64,000 nt of DNA from Lepus europaeus (GCF_033115175.1 NC_084835.1:95565448-95629447), one strand, 5' to 3'; positions 35,090 to 47,699 are shown, numbered from the stretch's first letter. The notes: generated by a model not told the origin, from the letters alone. Made by a program: numbers and translations.

Positions 35090-36925
35090 CTGCAAGATAA
35101 AAGCACACAAAAACCAGCCAGGTCAGCTAAACCCGGAGACAGGTCATCATGCCTGACGCTCTGAAAGCCGAGAGCCTCACTGAGGGGCAGAGGTTTCTTG
35201 GGTGGGCCCCGACCAGTACATTCCCACGGCCTGCACCTACGGGCCGTCACCCTAATGACAGAACAGGTGACCCCATTAACCCCGAGGTGAATAGGCAATA
35301 TTTCACTTAAAAGAGTGAAGAAAATTTGCATTTAATAATATAGTATTGTTTTTTATTTAGGCACAAAAACTGAGTTTTGATGTTAGAAAGTATGTACAAG
35401 GTCACAGAACAAGAATGTGATTAACGATAAATTCAACATAATATTTCAGTTTTTAGAGTGATTTTTTATAAAAATATGCTATCATAAATCACAAGTGAGA
35501 CTAATTCAACATAAACTATTATACTGGGTAAATTACCAAGAATTAATGAGAGCCATCAGAAATAACTGCACTGAATGGCAAATATGATCCTGGAAAATTC
35601 TACCTGGATAAATCTGAAAAGTACTTGTGAATGCTGGAGTTTTGAATGGAAGTCTATAATATCTGATATGCTACTTTTAATAAGAAAATTCAAATGATTG
35701 ACACTGGACTATGAATTACTTAGATTTGCCTCTCCACTAATCCAGGAAAATATTGGATCCTACCTTCATCACTGCAAGGCTAAACTCAGGACTCTAAAGA
35801 CTTGAATCTGTTTTAAATTTAAAGAAATAAATATTCAGTCATCTGGAATGTGAAATGAAACATGGCTTTAAGCAGAGAGGGAAATAAAGTTATTCTCATT
35901 CGACCAGCAATGTTCTTGAATTCTGTTACTTTCCTTGCTTTCTCCGCATACTGTGTGTTTCACACTCTTAATTCTCCAGTGCATACATACGATCCTTTCC
36001 CAATGGGAAGGAACTATGACTCTCCAATGATGCCAGTGACTAAGAGGAACTGGACCATTTTACTGCTGAATCAGAGTCTTTTTAATGAGGAAAAAAGGAG
36101 ATTAAAATATCCATTTCCCTCTTCTGATATAGAACCACAGCATAAACCATTCTGATAGGCAAAGGGCATAAACAGTAGCATTGAAATTAATGATTCATAT
36201 AGTAACATAAAAAGTTCACTGTCTTAATCTTGTATTTTAGACCATGGGCTGAGATCAACCAGATAACTATGACAAGAACAGTTACACAGGGACCTACTCT
36301 AGTTACCTCTTCTTTTCACTGTAGGTTATGCTACACCTGCTATTAACAGAGACACCCTTGAATCTTGGTTTTTCCATTATGGTGTAGGCTGATAGAACTC
36401 TCTTTAGGTGCCTAATGTAACAGAGCCTTGAGTGGAATTCAATTATTTAGGATAGTAAGAAATGACACCAACTTTGGGGTATAAAGAGTTATCAATAAAA
36501 TGTGTGTGTGCATCTGTCACATTTAGGAAGGTCCTCAAGAGTAAGTTAAGATGCCACAAAGGCTTAGAAAGAGCTCATTCTGTGCCAAGCACTACAAGTG
36601 GCAAGTTAACATCACTGGGTCCGTCTCCTCAAAGCCAGTGAACCACCATCCTAGCCAAAGCAAACTGCCCGAAGGCCACTTCTCTCAGAGCAAAGTCAAA
36701 ATGCTCTTTTCTCTCTCTTTTTCAGAAACTACAATGTAGCATTTCATTAAGGTAGGAAGCTGAAAAAGAAAAGAAAAAGGACTCATGGTAACATTTCTAA
36801 GTAAGAACACTTGTCCCCAAAGCTCCAGAAGGGAATTAAAATGGACGCAAAGGATTATCCTCTACTCAGTCTTGATTTTGGTGTTTATTTCCTTAAAACG
36901 AAGTGGAATAAAAGCCAAAGAAAGA

Positions 36926-36972
36926 CAAAAAAGAAGGAGGAGAAGGAGAAGGAGGAGGAGGAGGAGGAGGAT
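36926..36972 (+). repeat. Imperfect (AGG/AAG)n microsatellite
   Basis: A purine-only run of AGAAGG and AGG units in a SKOR2 intron. Confidence 0.9.
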
Positions 36973-37729
36973 GTTGGGAGCTGAGAATGGTGTGTTTTAA
37001 TTTCCAGGTCCTAAATCATGAGTGATAATAAGGATTATGTGAGCACATGGCCCAGCTGTTCACGAACGCTACGCTAGTTCATGGATTCCAAGATACACTT
37101 TTTCCCTTCACATTTTAACAACTCCGTAATTGGATGTATTCTAATGGACGGTATTTTAATCTTTTAGGTGGAAGCTTTTTTCTTGTGATTCGTCAAGTCA
37201 TGGGGACTCTCACGATTGATGGGGATTCACAAAATTCACATTCCACAAAATGCAGTGTTGGCTTCCAGACAGCTCAGCCAGGACGTCACAGCTCAGGAGT
37301 CTGGGATTCTAGTTACCCCGTGTGAATCTCCTATAAGAGAACTTATTGGTCAGCTTGGAAACTGCCAAGGCGGACATAGGCAAAAAAACAACTCAGAGTT
37401 TCTTGTAACATTTATATCATAGTTGGCTCTCGCAGAGCAACTATTGGAGCTTGACTGAAAAACATGACATCCTAGTTTGTGCCAAGAGGGAGCTAGCCTG
37501 AGGTCAGACATTTAGGTGAATCAACCTCTCAAAGGGAGAACAATGAGAAGAAGAAGGCTCCAAGACGAAGGAACAACTGATGGCATCGCCCAGACACGTG
37601 GCAGCAGATCAGTAACTGGGAAAGGACAAACGGGAGCCCAAGTCTGCCTGTCCAGTGATGGACAACCTGAAGGTAGCTTCCAGGGAAGCTCAGATTCCTG
37701 TCAAGTCCCTGACTTGCAGGGAGTTTTTA

Positions 37730-38091
37730 TTTTTTTATTTTTATTTTTTTTTTTCAGAGTGGACACTGAGAGAGAGAGACAGAGAGAAAGGTCTTCCTTT
37801 GCCGTTGCTTTACCCTCCAATGGCCGCCGTGGCTGGTGCGCTGCGGCTGGCGCACCACGCCGATGCAAAGGCAGGAGCCAGGTGCTTCTCCTGGTCTCCC
37901 ATGGGGTGCAGGGCCCAAGCACTTGGGCCATCCTCCACTGCCTTCCCGGGCCACAGCAGAGAGCTGGCCTGGAAGAGGGGCAACCGGGACAGAATCCGGT
38001 GCCCTGACCGGGACTAGAACCCGGTGTGCTGGCAGAGCAAGGCGGAGGATTAGCCTAGTGAGCCCCCCCCCCCCCCCCCCAGGCGCCGGCT
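37730..38091 (-). mobile_element. Young C-type SINE with an 18-C run
   Basis: T-rich tail through GGCGCCGGCT. A run of 18 C at 38063-38080 replaces the usual GCCGCGG near its 5' end. Confidence 0.9.
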
Positions 38092-40517
38092 GGAGCTCTT
38101 TTTTGATGCATATTTAACCTGGAAACCAAACTCCTCTGGCGGCCCAGGCATTTTTTTTTTTTTTTTTAATTACAGTGCAATGGAGCAACCATTCTAGCTA
38201 GTTTTTTTTTTTTTTTAATGTCTAGTATATTTTTAAAAACTTTCTGGGTTGTGACAGTAGAAATCCAGGCAAGTTCCCACTTTAGAGAACCCTGGAGAAC
38301 CTTCGAGAAAAGACCTAACACTGAAGAGCTGTGCTCGTCCAGCGGTGGTGAGGACTCTGCTCCCTGCGAAGAAGCATCACGCTCCCGCCGTCAGGAGGCT
38401 GTAAGCTGCTTTTTTACAAGTCCACCGCAAACAAAACATTAGTACTAAATCTATTGATGAACATCATTTTAACAAACGCTTTTAAGAAAGAGCTTTGCAA
38501 GCCTTTCTCAACAGCATGTGACTGCAGGTTTCTGGAGCAACAGCAGAGGGCACTTCAAGACCAGCTCATTTTCCCCAGCCTGCACCTGCTGGGAGTGAAC
38601 TGGCAAGTTCAAGGGAAATGAATCTGGGTCTAACCATTCAACACATGCTTTGTGTCGCAGCTTCACAATGGCCTTCAAGAACTATGACTTTCAAAAAGAA
38701 CGTTTTCAACAAACTACCATCGTAGGTCATACACAGATGCACCTACTTAAAAAAAAAATCATTGCTAAGTTAACAATGAAAAAAACAAGCAATCAAGTCA
38801 TCAAAATAGCCTCAACTCATGTTATAAATTACTTTCTTTATTATCTTAAAAAGCTATTCACTGGGTAACACATCTTCAGTTGCTGCTTAATTTTAAGACC
38901 TGATGGATTTTGTTTTGACACTGAACAAATTTCTCCTTAAATAATTCACTTGTGATTGTGAAATCCTCTGCCCTTTACTATACAACTTTTGCATTTTCAA
39001 GATGTTGCTGAACTCTCAAACTTCTGCATTTGGTTCAGAGTGAGGGGAATCTCCTTCTTTGTTTTTCATACTTAAATCTGGCTTAGTAATGAAAGTGCTT
39101 TAAGCCATTGAAAATCCAGGGCAGGGGTCGGGCACTTTAACACATACTGTGTTAACTACTACAAAGTTCAAATTTTCAGTTACTTAAACTTAAAAAAAAG
39201 TTAGCTGTGGCCATGTATAAATGTTAAATAAACTAGCTTGGCATAAGCTTTAAAACTCACATTGAGATAAATGCACATTCATTTATTAAACGTACAGAGA
39301 GAGGCAATCATTTGACTCTAAAGTCATCACAACTTTGCATTTAACAATCTAGAAAAAGAAGCAATGGTGCAGAAATTATAGCCAGCAGAGAATTCAAAAT
39401 AGCAGGAACCAAAAATTCATAAGTTTTCTTTCTGCAGCAATGATACCCAAGATGCTTTCGATAGAAGTCTTTTGAGTAGGAGCACCGTGTAACAACCTAG
39501 AATAAATGCATTGTGGGTCTGTGGGAACCATTACATAACATGATGGTTTTAATATGCTTACATTCCCCATGATTGCAAGATAGGGTGGGTGCTTATTTCA
39601 TCTTAAGGAAAAAAAAAAGGTGCCTATTCTGTAATATATGATCTGTAAACTTTAAGTATTAAAACAAATCTGAGTGAATTGTTCTACTCTCAGGAAACAA
39701 ACAGTACAGCCGTATTTCCTGATGAATGAGATCATTTAACTAAGATATTGAGAGTGCCAATAACCGAGCTACTCTGCAACTTCTTGATACTCTGTAGATA
39801 GAATGTTCTGAAGATGCTTCCCCTCAGGTGCTTTGGCAAATACATCAAGCTGAATAAGGGGCAAGATAAACTTCCGTTCAAGCAGCGTGGTGTCTGCTGC
39901 CTCCATTCTAAAGCAGATGGTGCAATGCAAACACAGGGCCTCCTGCACAAGAATAGCTCCAGTCGCCAGGCTTAAATGGTTCCGCTAGCACAGGCGCTCC
40001 TTTGAGAAGGCCGTGCCGTGAAATTGATGACTCATAGCCGCTTGGCATTTGATGGCTGGCATATGTTATTTCATATTTATTCCTCATTTTCATCTTTTAA
40101 TATGCCTATCAGGGCACTAGGTTGAACCTTACAGCAGTCCCTCTTGGGTGAGGACTGACTCTCCATGAAGCACATGGGGTGTGACTTGAGCCCAAGTTTG
40201 CAGATGCTAAAACTTGTGTTTAGCTGGTGCTCTGAGCCTGCCAGGGGCACTAGGTTGCGGGTGAACATTCTGATCACTGGTGCTGCAGATCATCCCCTCA
40301 ACTAATGAGTGCTTAGCTGGGAGATTCCTTAGGAAGAAGATTTAACAGTATCTAATTTGCATGGATCAGTGTCCTGATTAACACTGTAAAAAGAAGAAAA
40401 ATCTAGAGTACACCAGGGGTTGGGAAAACCACAGTAGGCAAAGAATTTGCATCAAGATCAGGACTGAAATACGTTGATGTGGGTGACTTAGCTTGAGAAG
40501 TTCGATTGCCACGTATC
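38092..40517. other. SKOR2 intron sequence, no gene recognised
   Basis: AT-rich single-copy DNA. The minus-strand frames at 39732-40277 are interrupted and not recognised. Confidence 0.45.
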
Positions 40518-41524
40518 ATGGGGTCTGGCAAGACGGCTTCTCCAAGAGTATGCCGAAAGATGCACAGATGGTGGCACAGATCTGAAGGGTATGGGGACTA
40601 CAGATTATGAGCCAAGAGTTGGAAATGAGATGTTGGAGTTTGCCTTCCGATATGTGGCCACAATTCTAGACGATGCAAAAGTTTATTCCAGCCAAGCTAA
40701 GAAGGCTACTGTTGACGCAAACGCCATGCAATTGGCAATCCAGCATCGTGCTGATCAGCTTTTACCCTCTCCTCTCCCAAGAGATATTTTTTACTAGATA
40801 TTGCAAGGCAAAGAAATCAAACCCCATTGCCACTGATCAAACCCTATGCAGATCCTAGATACATACTGCCACCTCATAGGTACTGCTTAATAGCTCCAAA
40901 CTATAGGCTTAAGTCTTTACCAAAAAAGGCATCTACTTCTGCAGGAAGAATAACATTTCCATAGTTAAGTGTTGTGTCAGTTACTAGTAGACCAAGGACT
41001 CCCACGCTGGGCACACCAACTCCACAAACCATGTCTGTTTCAACTAAGGTAGCTACTCCAGTGATCCTCACAGGACAAAGGTTCACAGTACAGATGCCTG
41101 CTTCACAGTCACCTGTTGGGAAAGCATCATTCCTGCAACACCAGCAGTTCAGAATGTTCTGATTAATCAGGCTCAAAAACATTCTCATTGTCACTAACGT
41201 GACGTCATCACAAGATATTGCCAATGCATCAAATGCATTGAAAAGCAAACGTGAAGATGATGATGATGGTGGTGACAACTATGATAATTGTAATCCAACC
41301 TTGATGCTTGTAACATGTATACTTGGTCTTGAATCCATTGTACTCAAATTGAACAAGTATGCTTGATATTTTCAAGTTGTGTTTGGTAAAACCTACGTAG
41401 TATTTAATAAGTTATAGTTTTCAATTGAAATGTTGGATATTCTTTAATAGGATTAGTAGTGGTTTTTCATCAGCCTTTAAATGTAAAAAACAACGTTGTT
41501 TATCCATTTGTAAAAAAAAAAAAA
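40518..41524 (+). pseudogene. TAF9: TAF9 processed pseudogene, antisense inside a SKOR2 intron
   Basis: The plus strand carries an intronless, decayed copy of TAF9, a histone-fold subunit of TFIID and SAGA. An ATG at 40518 is followed by a MESGKTASP-like start, then missing single bases shift the frame within the first 25 codons. The histone-fold part is readable at 40591-40797 ([17 protein letters not shown], then [10 protein letters not shown]) and is followed by a stop at 40795. Further pieces such as [17 protein letters not shown] (40980-41030) and [14 protein letters not shown] (41070-41115) follow in other frames. An acidic GAT-rich end stops near 41293, and a 3' UTR-like stretch ends in a run of 13 A (41512-41524). 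The absence of introns and the A tail indicate L1-driven retrotransposition. The AT-less repeat and ATPQT-type motifs fit TAF9 better than TAF9B. It is not expected to make protein. Confidence 0.92.
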
Positions 41525-41679
41525 TTGTGTCTACTAGCTCATGTCGACTAGAGACAGCATAGTAAGACATAAGTAAAAGAACATTTGAGGAAATAAGGAT
41601 CCTGCTCAGGAAATTTGGAAAAGAATGAAGAGTACGGCTCTATGACAGTGTCAGTGCCGGGTTAGGGGCCATTCACAAA

Positions 41680-41760
41680 TGGCGATTCATTCAACAAATA
41701 TTTACCAACAGCTATCTGATGCTGCACACGGCGCTTGGCCCCAGCGGGAGCACTAGAACC
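41680..41760 (-). repeat. L2-like LINE 3'-end relic
   Basis: GATTCATTCAACAAATATTTACC followed by a decayed GCACACGGCGCTTGGCC is the reverse of the common L2 end. Confidence 0.5.
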
Positions 41761-43507
41761 CTGGGCATGATGGGGGAGGACACATGAGCAAGAGGAGCAG
41801 GAGGGGGAAATTGTCTTTTTCGACAAATTTTATGTTAGTTTGGATGTACTTTTTGCAGATTTCAGGAGTTATATGGTACCCACGGGGCTGAAGGAACAAG
41901 TCTAGCTTCCCCCAAGCTATCTGATTGGCTGTCAGGGTGATTTCACTATGCAGAGGAATGTGAATGAGTAACACCTGTCTCGCCAGATGAATACTGGATT
42001 ATAGGTTATTTTGCAATATGGTATAATAAAAATGCTTAGTAATCCTAATTTGTATCCTCTGTGTGCCAGATATCTCAAAAGGTATAAGACTTTTTTTTTT
42101 CTTCTACTATCCGCTGGTTACATAGATGTAGTATTATTTCTTCCTTTACCAAGAAAGCCAACTGCCAAACAAAATTAAGACATGAAGAGTACTTCACTGG
42201 CTCTGAGGTGCTGAAATAAACACTCATATTACTTTCCCGGTGCCCATTTTGCTATAATTACCGCCACCCTAAAGCCACAATCTTTTTGTTGCATCTGTGG
42301 CAACTTTTGTTTTAGCAACCTGAAAAGGATGCCCTGTATAACGTAAGAACAGTATTAAAACTCTGTCTGACTCTACCTCAGTCTTACATTGAAATTTCTC
42401 CCTTTGGGCAAGGAAAACAGTAAGTTTACCCACAGTAAATAATTATTGCTCTTATTATCTAGGAATCAAAAGCCACCCGTAGCAGAGACATGACTTTTTA
42501 ACCTCTCTAGGGGATTTATTACCAACCAATTAAGAAAATCCTCTGCTCCCCAGTGAATTAAGTCGCAAACAAAACTCACACACAAACAGAACCAACACAA
42601 GAGAAGAGATGCTGTTTAAGCTGCGTCTGATGTAGTGTTTTTCAAAACAGAGCTGTTCACAAGCACTTGAGACGAAGGGAAACCTGTGGGAGTGTGAGAA
42701 GCAGCACTTTGGACAGAGCCCCGGAATGGGGAAAAGCATAAAACATAAGAGCGCTCTAAAGCGACGCTGTGGAATCACCATTAACGCAAGCTTGAGTCTG
42801 GAGGCAGAGGGAGGCATTAACAACCATGCTTCCTGAATAATCCAGACGGAACTAGCGAGCTGGATGCCTCGACAAGACACGCGGAGACAACACGCTTCAC
42901 GGTCTAAGGATAACGCAGACCGGCTCAGAAATGTCAAGCAACCCAAATGATAATAATCACAGTTGAGAAACAAACAAAAACCCCACACGAAGCCGTGTTC
43001 AACGTTAGGAACGATCAGGAGTGAGTAGCACACTTCATCTGGAAATTCTTTCTTTGCATCACCCTTCCAGTGAATGTTAACTGGTCCGCTGTGTGTCCAC
43101 TAAGTTCTACCGAGAGTGGAAGGCCTGGCTCAGGTGGCGGTGCTGGGTACTGAAAGCAGGGAGGATGGAAGACAACGGCCCCTCCCTGAGCTCCTAGCCC
43201 CTCCCGGCACCATGCCTGAAGTTTGTACGGTGGAGGAAGAAGCAGGTACTGCTGGTTCGCCCACAGAGACAATATACACAGCTGTCTATTAACACATGGT
43301 AGGTAGTTACATTTAGAGGAAACATGCTGACGCATCTGTTTATCTGTTGTCTAAGTAAATCTCTGGGTAATTAGCATCGAAACCAGCTGAGAGGTAAGTG
43401 GACCAGCGGATTTCACGGCAAAAGCATCAAAGGCCTCACACATCCTGGGGGGACTGGAAGCCAGAACAATCAAGTAGCATGCATGTTTAAGTAGAAATGC
43501 ATCTTAC

Positions 43508-43575
43508 AATTTGTAATTGTTGCACCATTTCTTCTCGGTAGGCTAGTTCCCTTTTCATCTGATCCTGAAAATTAT
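43508..43575 (-). CDS. SKOR2: SKOR2 internal coding exon (second from the end), coiled coil
   Basis: A 68-base exon on the minus strand lies between the acceptor CTGCCAG|ATAATT and the donor AAATT|GTAAGA. It completes an Asn codon and continues NFQDQMKRELAYREEMV, then QQLQI, ending in phase 0. This is the most conserved part of the SKOR1/SKOR2 C-terminal coiled coil and appears identical to the human protein as I recall it. The flanking introns (8.4 kb downstream, 9.3 kb upstream) are mostly repeats. Because the exon ends in phase 0, it joins directly to ATT CCC TAT in the terminal exon at 35089. No frameshift or stop is present. Confidence 0.94.
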
Positions 43576-44045
43576 CTGGCAGGAGAGAGGAACAGAGAAA
43601 GAAATTAATGAAAGGGCAAAATCCGCTTTGAGTCTATCTAGTAAAAATATCACCGCCACTTGCATAGAGAGCCCCCTCCCCTGAGGTACCTTATTTTTTT
43701 TTAAGTACACACATATGGCATGTTGCTAACACTATAATTTAATCAGAATAGACGGTACATTCTGAGAGGGTGAGGTGTGTGTCGTATTTCACAGTGCCTC
43801 ATGATCCATCTGGTCTAATCTGTTACACATAATTCTGATGCAAAAGGGGTGTGGCCATGTCCTCTAACAAGCCACAGATATCACAAGTCCCCACTGTCTA
43901 CAAGTGCAGTGAGCCGAGGAGATGGGCTCAGACGGCGCTGACCCTGATGTCGGCAAAGAAGATGGAGTCTGTGGAAGAGGCCTGCCTGGCTTCCCTGCAG
44001 CTCAACCCACTCTTTTCTTTACAACATCAATTCACGGATAGGACT

Positions 44046-44345
44046 TCTAAAAATTATTTAGTTGCTTATTCATTTCCATTTTATCTGAAAGGCAGAGAAA
44101 GGGAGTTATCTTACATCTGTTGGTTCACTCCCCCAAATGGCCTGCGACAGCCAGGGATGAATCAGCTGAAACCAGGAGCTGGGAACTCCACCTGGGTCTC
44201 CCCCATGGGTAGCACAGACCCTAGTACTTGAGCCATCATCTGTCTCCCAGGAAGCTGGGTTGGAAGCAGAGGAGCCAGGACTCAAGCCAGGCCCTGCAAT
44301 ATGGGATGTGGGTGGGTGTCCTCAAGCATCAAACGTCCAACCCAC
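44046..44345 (-). mobile_element. Older C-type SINE
   Basis: Decayed copy: CATTTTATCTGAAAGGCAGAG to CAAACGTCCAACCC. Confidence 0.75.
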
Positions 44346-44618
44346 CTCTTCTCATTTGTAAGGGATAGAAAAAAAGCATCCTGGTCTGATTCTTCCAACC
44401 AGCAAACTCTTTCACCCCCAAATCAGCCTATGCTGTGGTCCTTCTTTGGCCCTGGAGCTGTTGGACAGACCTCAGCGTAATCTGAGAAGGAGATCTAGAA
44501 GAGATTTTGCATGCAAAAATATTTGTGCTTTTCTACATATTGATCATGTTTTTTGCATTTAAGGAAAGAGGTGATTTCCAAAATTATAGCAAAGCCTCAC
44601 ATCCTTTCCATGTGATTT

Positions 44619-44908
44619 TAAAAAATTAATTAATTTACTTAAAAGTCAAGAGTTACAGAGAGAAGGAGAGATCTTCCATCTGCTGGTTCACTCCCCAAGG
44701 GCCCACAAAGGCCAGGAGCCAGGAGTTTCATCCTGGTTTCCCACATGGGTGCAGGGACCTAAGCATTTGGGCCATCTTCCACTGCTTTCCCAGGCCATTA
44801 GGAGGGAGCTAGAATGGAAGTGGAGTAGCTGGGACTCGAACTGGTGGCCATATGGGATGCAGGTGTTCCAGGTGGCAGCTTTACCCACTACGTCACAGCG
44901 CCAGCCCC
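44619..44908 (-). mobile_element. C-type SINE with target duplication
   Basis: Flanked by TCCATGTGAT (44607-44616 and 44909-44918); ends GCGCCAGCCCC. Confidence 0.9.
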
Positions 44909-45255
44909 TCCATGTGATCTTTTTTCAAGAGTGGATTTGATGAACTTTGCCTTTTTCTCTGCTTTAAAGGAGAAATTAACACCATCTCATACTGAGTTTG
45001 TGGGTGATAGGGCAGCAGCTTGGACGAAACGGAGAGCTTGCCTCTATCTTTTCCTCTCTCCTCCATCCCCCCTGCTCTGTGCCGTTCCCTCCCCCATGCA
45101 GGCACTCATCCTTGAAGAGGCTTCTGACTCACCACTGACCCTGCTGCTTCCCCTTCCAAATCCCTTTCAATGCCCGCTCCTCATCACTGTCGACACAATA
45201 AATCCTGTACCGGTCATGAGACTCAGGACACCGAAGAGATTAAAAGATTGGTTTC

Positions 45256-45545
45256 GGGGCCAGCCTTGTGGTGCTGTCTGTGACCCAGGCATCTCGAATG
45301 AGCACCGGTTCGTATCTCGGCTGGTCCATTTCCAATCCAGCTCCCTACTAATGGCCTGGGATGGCAGTGCAAGATGGTCAAGGGCTTGGGCCCCTGCCAC
45401 CTACATGGGAGATTCAGACAGGGTTCCTGGCTCCTGGCCCCAGCCTGGCCAGCTCGGCCACCTGGGGAGTGAATCAGTGGATAATGGATTCTCTCTGTCA
45501 CTCCCTCTCTCTCTGTAACTCTGCCTTGCAAATAAATAAATGCCT
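45256..45545 (+). mobile_element. C-type SINE
   Basis: GGGGCCAGCCTTGTGG to GCAAATAAATAAATGCC. Confidence 0.88.
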
Positions 45546-45593
45546 TTTGTTTTTGTTTTTGTTTGTTTAAATAAATAACCCTTGGGGCTGGCA

Positions 45594-45926
45594 CTGTGGC
45601 ATAGCGGGTCAAGCCACCGCCTGCAGTGCTGGCATCCCATATGGGCGCCGGTTCAGGTCCTGGCTACTCCACTTCCAATCCCACTCTCTGCTGTGGCCTG
45701 GGAAAGCAGTGGAAGATGGCCCAAGTCCTTGGGCCCCTGCACCTGCATGGGAGACTCAGAAGAAGCTCCTGGTTTCGGATTGGCCCAGCCCTGGCCATTG
45801 CTGCCATCTGGAGAGTGAACCAGCGGATGGAAGACCTCTCTCTCTTTCTCCCTCTCTCTCTCTCTCTGCTTCTGCATCTCTGTAACTCTGCTTTTCAAAT
45901 AAATAATTTAATACGTTTTCTAAATA
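45594..45926 (+). mobile_element. C-type SINE
   Basis: GGGGCTGGCACTGTGGC to the A/T-rich tail. AAATAAATAAC on both sides (near 45578 and 45924) may be the target duplication. Confidence 0.9.
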
Positions 45927-46321
45927 AATAAATAACTCAACAAAAAGGCTATAGTTTTATTTTTTCCCAACTTCTATCTTTCTATACTATTTGAATTCCT
46001 CCTCCTATCCCAAGTATTATAATTTATTTTTTAAAAGCTCTGAGCCCTGGATGAGAAAGGCCCTGGAATAGAGGGGAGGATGCGGTGCAAAGTCAGGACG
46101 GAAGGGGCTCCCTGGTCCCCCGGGGAGTTAGGGGAGCAACTGCATGGGTGGGCGGCAGGGGAGCCGGACCACCGCAAGCGCTCAGCCGGCTGCCACTGAG
46201 GAGGGCACAGAGGACATGCCCAGTGCCCTCCACGCACCAAACCACTGTCCGGGCCTCGAATCTGCATGGCACTTCCAGCCTCTGTGGTTTTGCCCTCAAA
46301 GCAAACTTCCTTTTTCTTTAA

Positions 46322-46397
46322 AGACTTCTCTCTCTCTCTCTCTCTCTGCCTCTGCCTCTCTGTAACTCTGCCTTTCAAATAAATAAATAAAATCTTA
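46322..46397 (+). mobile_element. C-type SINE 3' fragment
   Basis: Only the (CT)n, CTGTAACTCTGCC and (AAAT)n end is present, followed by (CA)n at 46400-46418. Confidence 0.8.
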
Positions 46398-46620
46398 AAC
46401 ACACACACACACACACAATGAAAACAAAGCTATTAAAGGATGAGGCAAAACAATGAATAATTTTATAAGCTTGAACTGGGAAGGCATCAAAGACAAAAAC
46501 CAGAAAGGAAAAGATAGATTTGATCAGAAAGAAATGTGAAACTTTGGTACAACAGTACATTATAAGCAAATTAAACTCCCTAAACACCAAAGTCCATATT
46601 TAAACATAATTTGGGAGAAG

Positions 46621-46945
46621 CTGGGCTTGTGTTGTGGCATAGTGAGAAAGCCAGAGAATGAGACACTGGCATCCCTTATGGGTGCCAATTTGTGTCTCGG
46701 CTGCTCCGCTTCCAATCCAGCTCCCTGCTGATGGCCTGGGAAAACATCAGAAGATGGCCCAAATGCTTGGGCCGCTGCCACTCATTTGGGAGACCTGGAT
46801 GAAGCTCCTGGTTCCTGGATCCTGGCTTGAGCCTGGTCCAGACCCAGCCATGTGAGCCATTTGTGGAGTGAACCAGCAGATGGAAGACCTCTCTCTGTGT
46901 GTCTCTCTGTAGCTCCGACTTTCAAATAAATAAATAAATTTTAAA
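46621..46945 (+). mobile_element. C-type SINE
   Basis: TGGGCTTGTGTTGTGGC to TTTCAAATAAATAAATAAATTTT. Confidence 0.87.
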
Positions 46946-47364
46946 AGCACATAATTTTTATACATCAAAGAGTATCTGACATGTCAAAGAACTGATATTT
47001 CCATATATGAAGAGTTCATACAAATCAAGAAGACGCACACATTAAAGAAAAGGGGGCAGGAGTATAAAAAGGCATTCACAGGATTCACAGATGGGTGTCA
47101 GACATGAAAAGGGACTGCCAGCCCCAGCAGCGACAGGAAAGGGACTGTGGCCACGGCCACACACCACATATCGATGCCCTTCCTGGAGGGACCCAAGTAC
47201 TGTGGCACCAGGTGAGCCGGTGGCTGTCTCGCTTTGTGTGAGTACACGCCCTGACGTCCAGGAGGATGAGCCCACTGTGCCCCACAGCTGTTGGCAGGTA
47301 CCCCTGTGAGCCAGCGATGTGCAGCTGGAACGGGGCAGCCATGCTTTCTGTGTACACTAGCAGA
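46946..47364. other. SKOR2: SKOR2 intron sequence, nothing recognised
   Basis: A short GC-richer stretch with overlapping open frames on both strands, none with a recognisable motif. Confidence 0.4.
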
Positions 47365-47690
47365 GTGTGGCACAGTAGGGTACGCGGCCCCGTGGGGTGC
47401 CAGCATCCCATACTGGAGCCCTGCTTCCAGGCCAGGCCATTCTGTATCTAATCCAGCTCCCTGTTAATGTGCCTAGGAAGGCAGTGGAAGACGGCCTAAG
47501 TGCTCGGGTCCCTGCCACCCACATAGGAGACCAGGATGGAGTTCCTGGCTCCTGCCTTTGGCCTGGCCCAGACCTGGCCCTGTGGTCACTTGTGGAGTGA
47601 ACCAGTGAATGGAAGATTCTCTTTCTTTCTTGGTCTCTCTCTCCCTCTATAACTCTGACTTTCAAAAAAAAATAAATAAATCTATCTATA
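47365..47690 (+). mobile_element. Older C-type SINE
   Basis: GAGTGTGGCACAGTAGGG to AATAAATAAATC. Confidence 0.83.
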
Positions 47691-47699
47691 AAAGTAATG

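Larger units (their letters stand above)
35090..43507 (-). other. SKOR2: SKOR2 last intron
   Basis: This intron of about 8.4 kb runs from the donor at 43507 to the acceptor at 35090. It holds one young SINE (37730-38091), a GGA-rich microsatellite (36926-36972), the antisense TAF9 processed pseudogene (40518-41524) and an L2-like relic near 41680. The rest is AT-rich single-copy sequence with no recognisable gene. A 167-codon open frame at 42530-43033 (minus) has no match I recognise and no splice-site logic. Confidence 0.8.

Noticed and set aside
34896..35108. Reading the SKOR2 terminal exon as DSLCSKLDQE...QQKLK
   Set aside because: It does not join in phase with the upstream exon; the phase-0 frame gives the known SKOR2-type end. 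Kept as a fossil-frame finding, not as the CDS.
35862..36155. 97-codon plus-strand frame starting MALSREGNKVILIRPAMF
   Set aside because: No recognisable family, antisense in a SKOR2 intron, no acceptor or polyadenylation support; left as chance.
36785..37000. Poly-arginine open frame
   Set aside because: The arginine run is the (AGG)n microsatellite read through; no other support.
42530..43033. 167-codon minus-strand frame in the last SKOR2 intron
   Set aside because: Same strand as SKOR2 but no splice sites in phase and no recognisable motif; the spliced SKOR2 reading frame does not need it. Probably chance.
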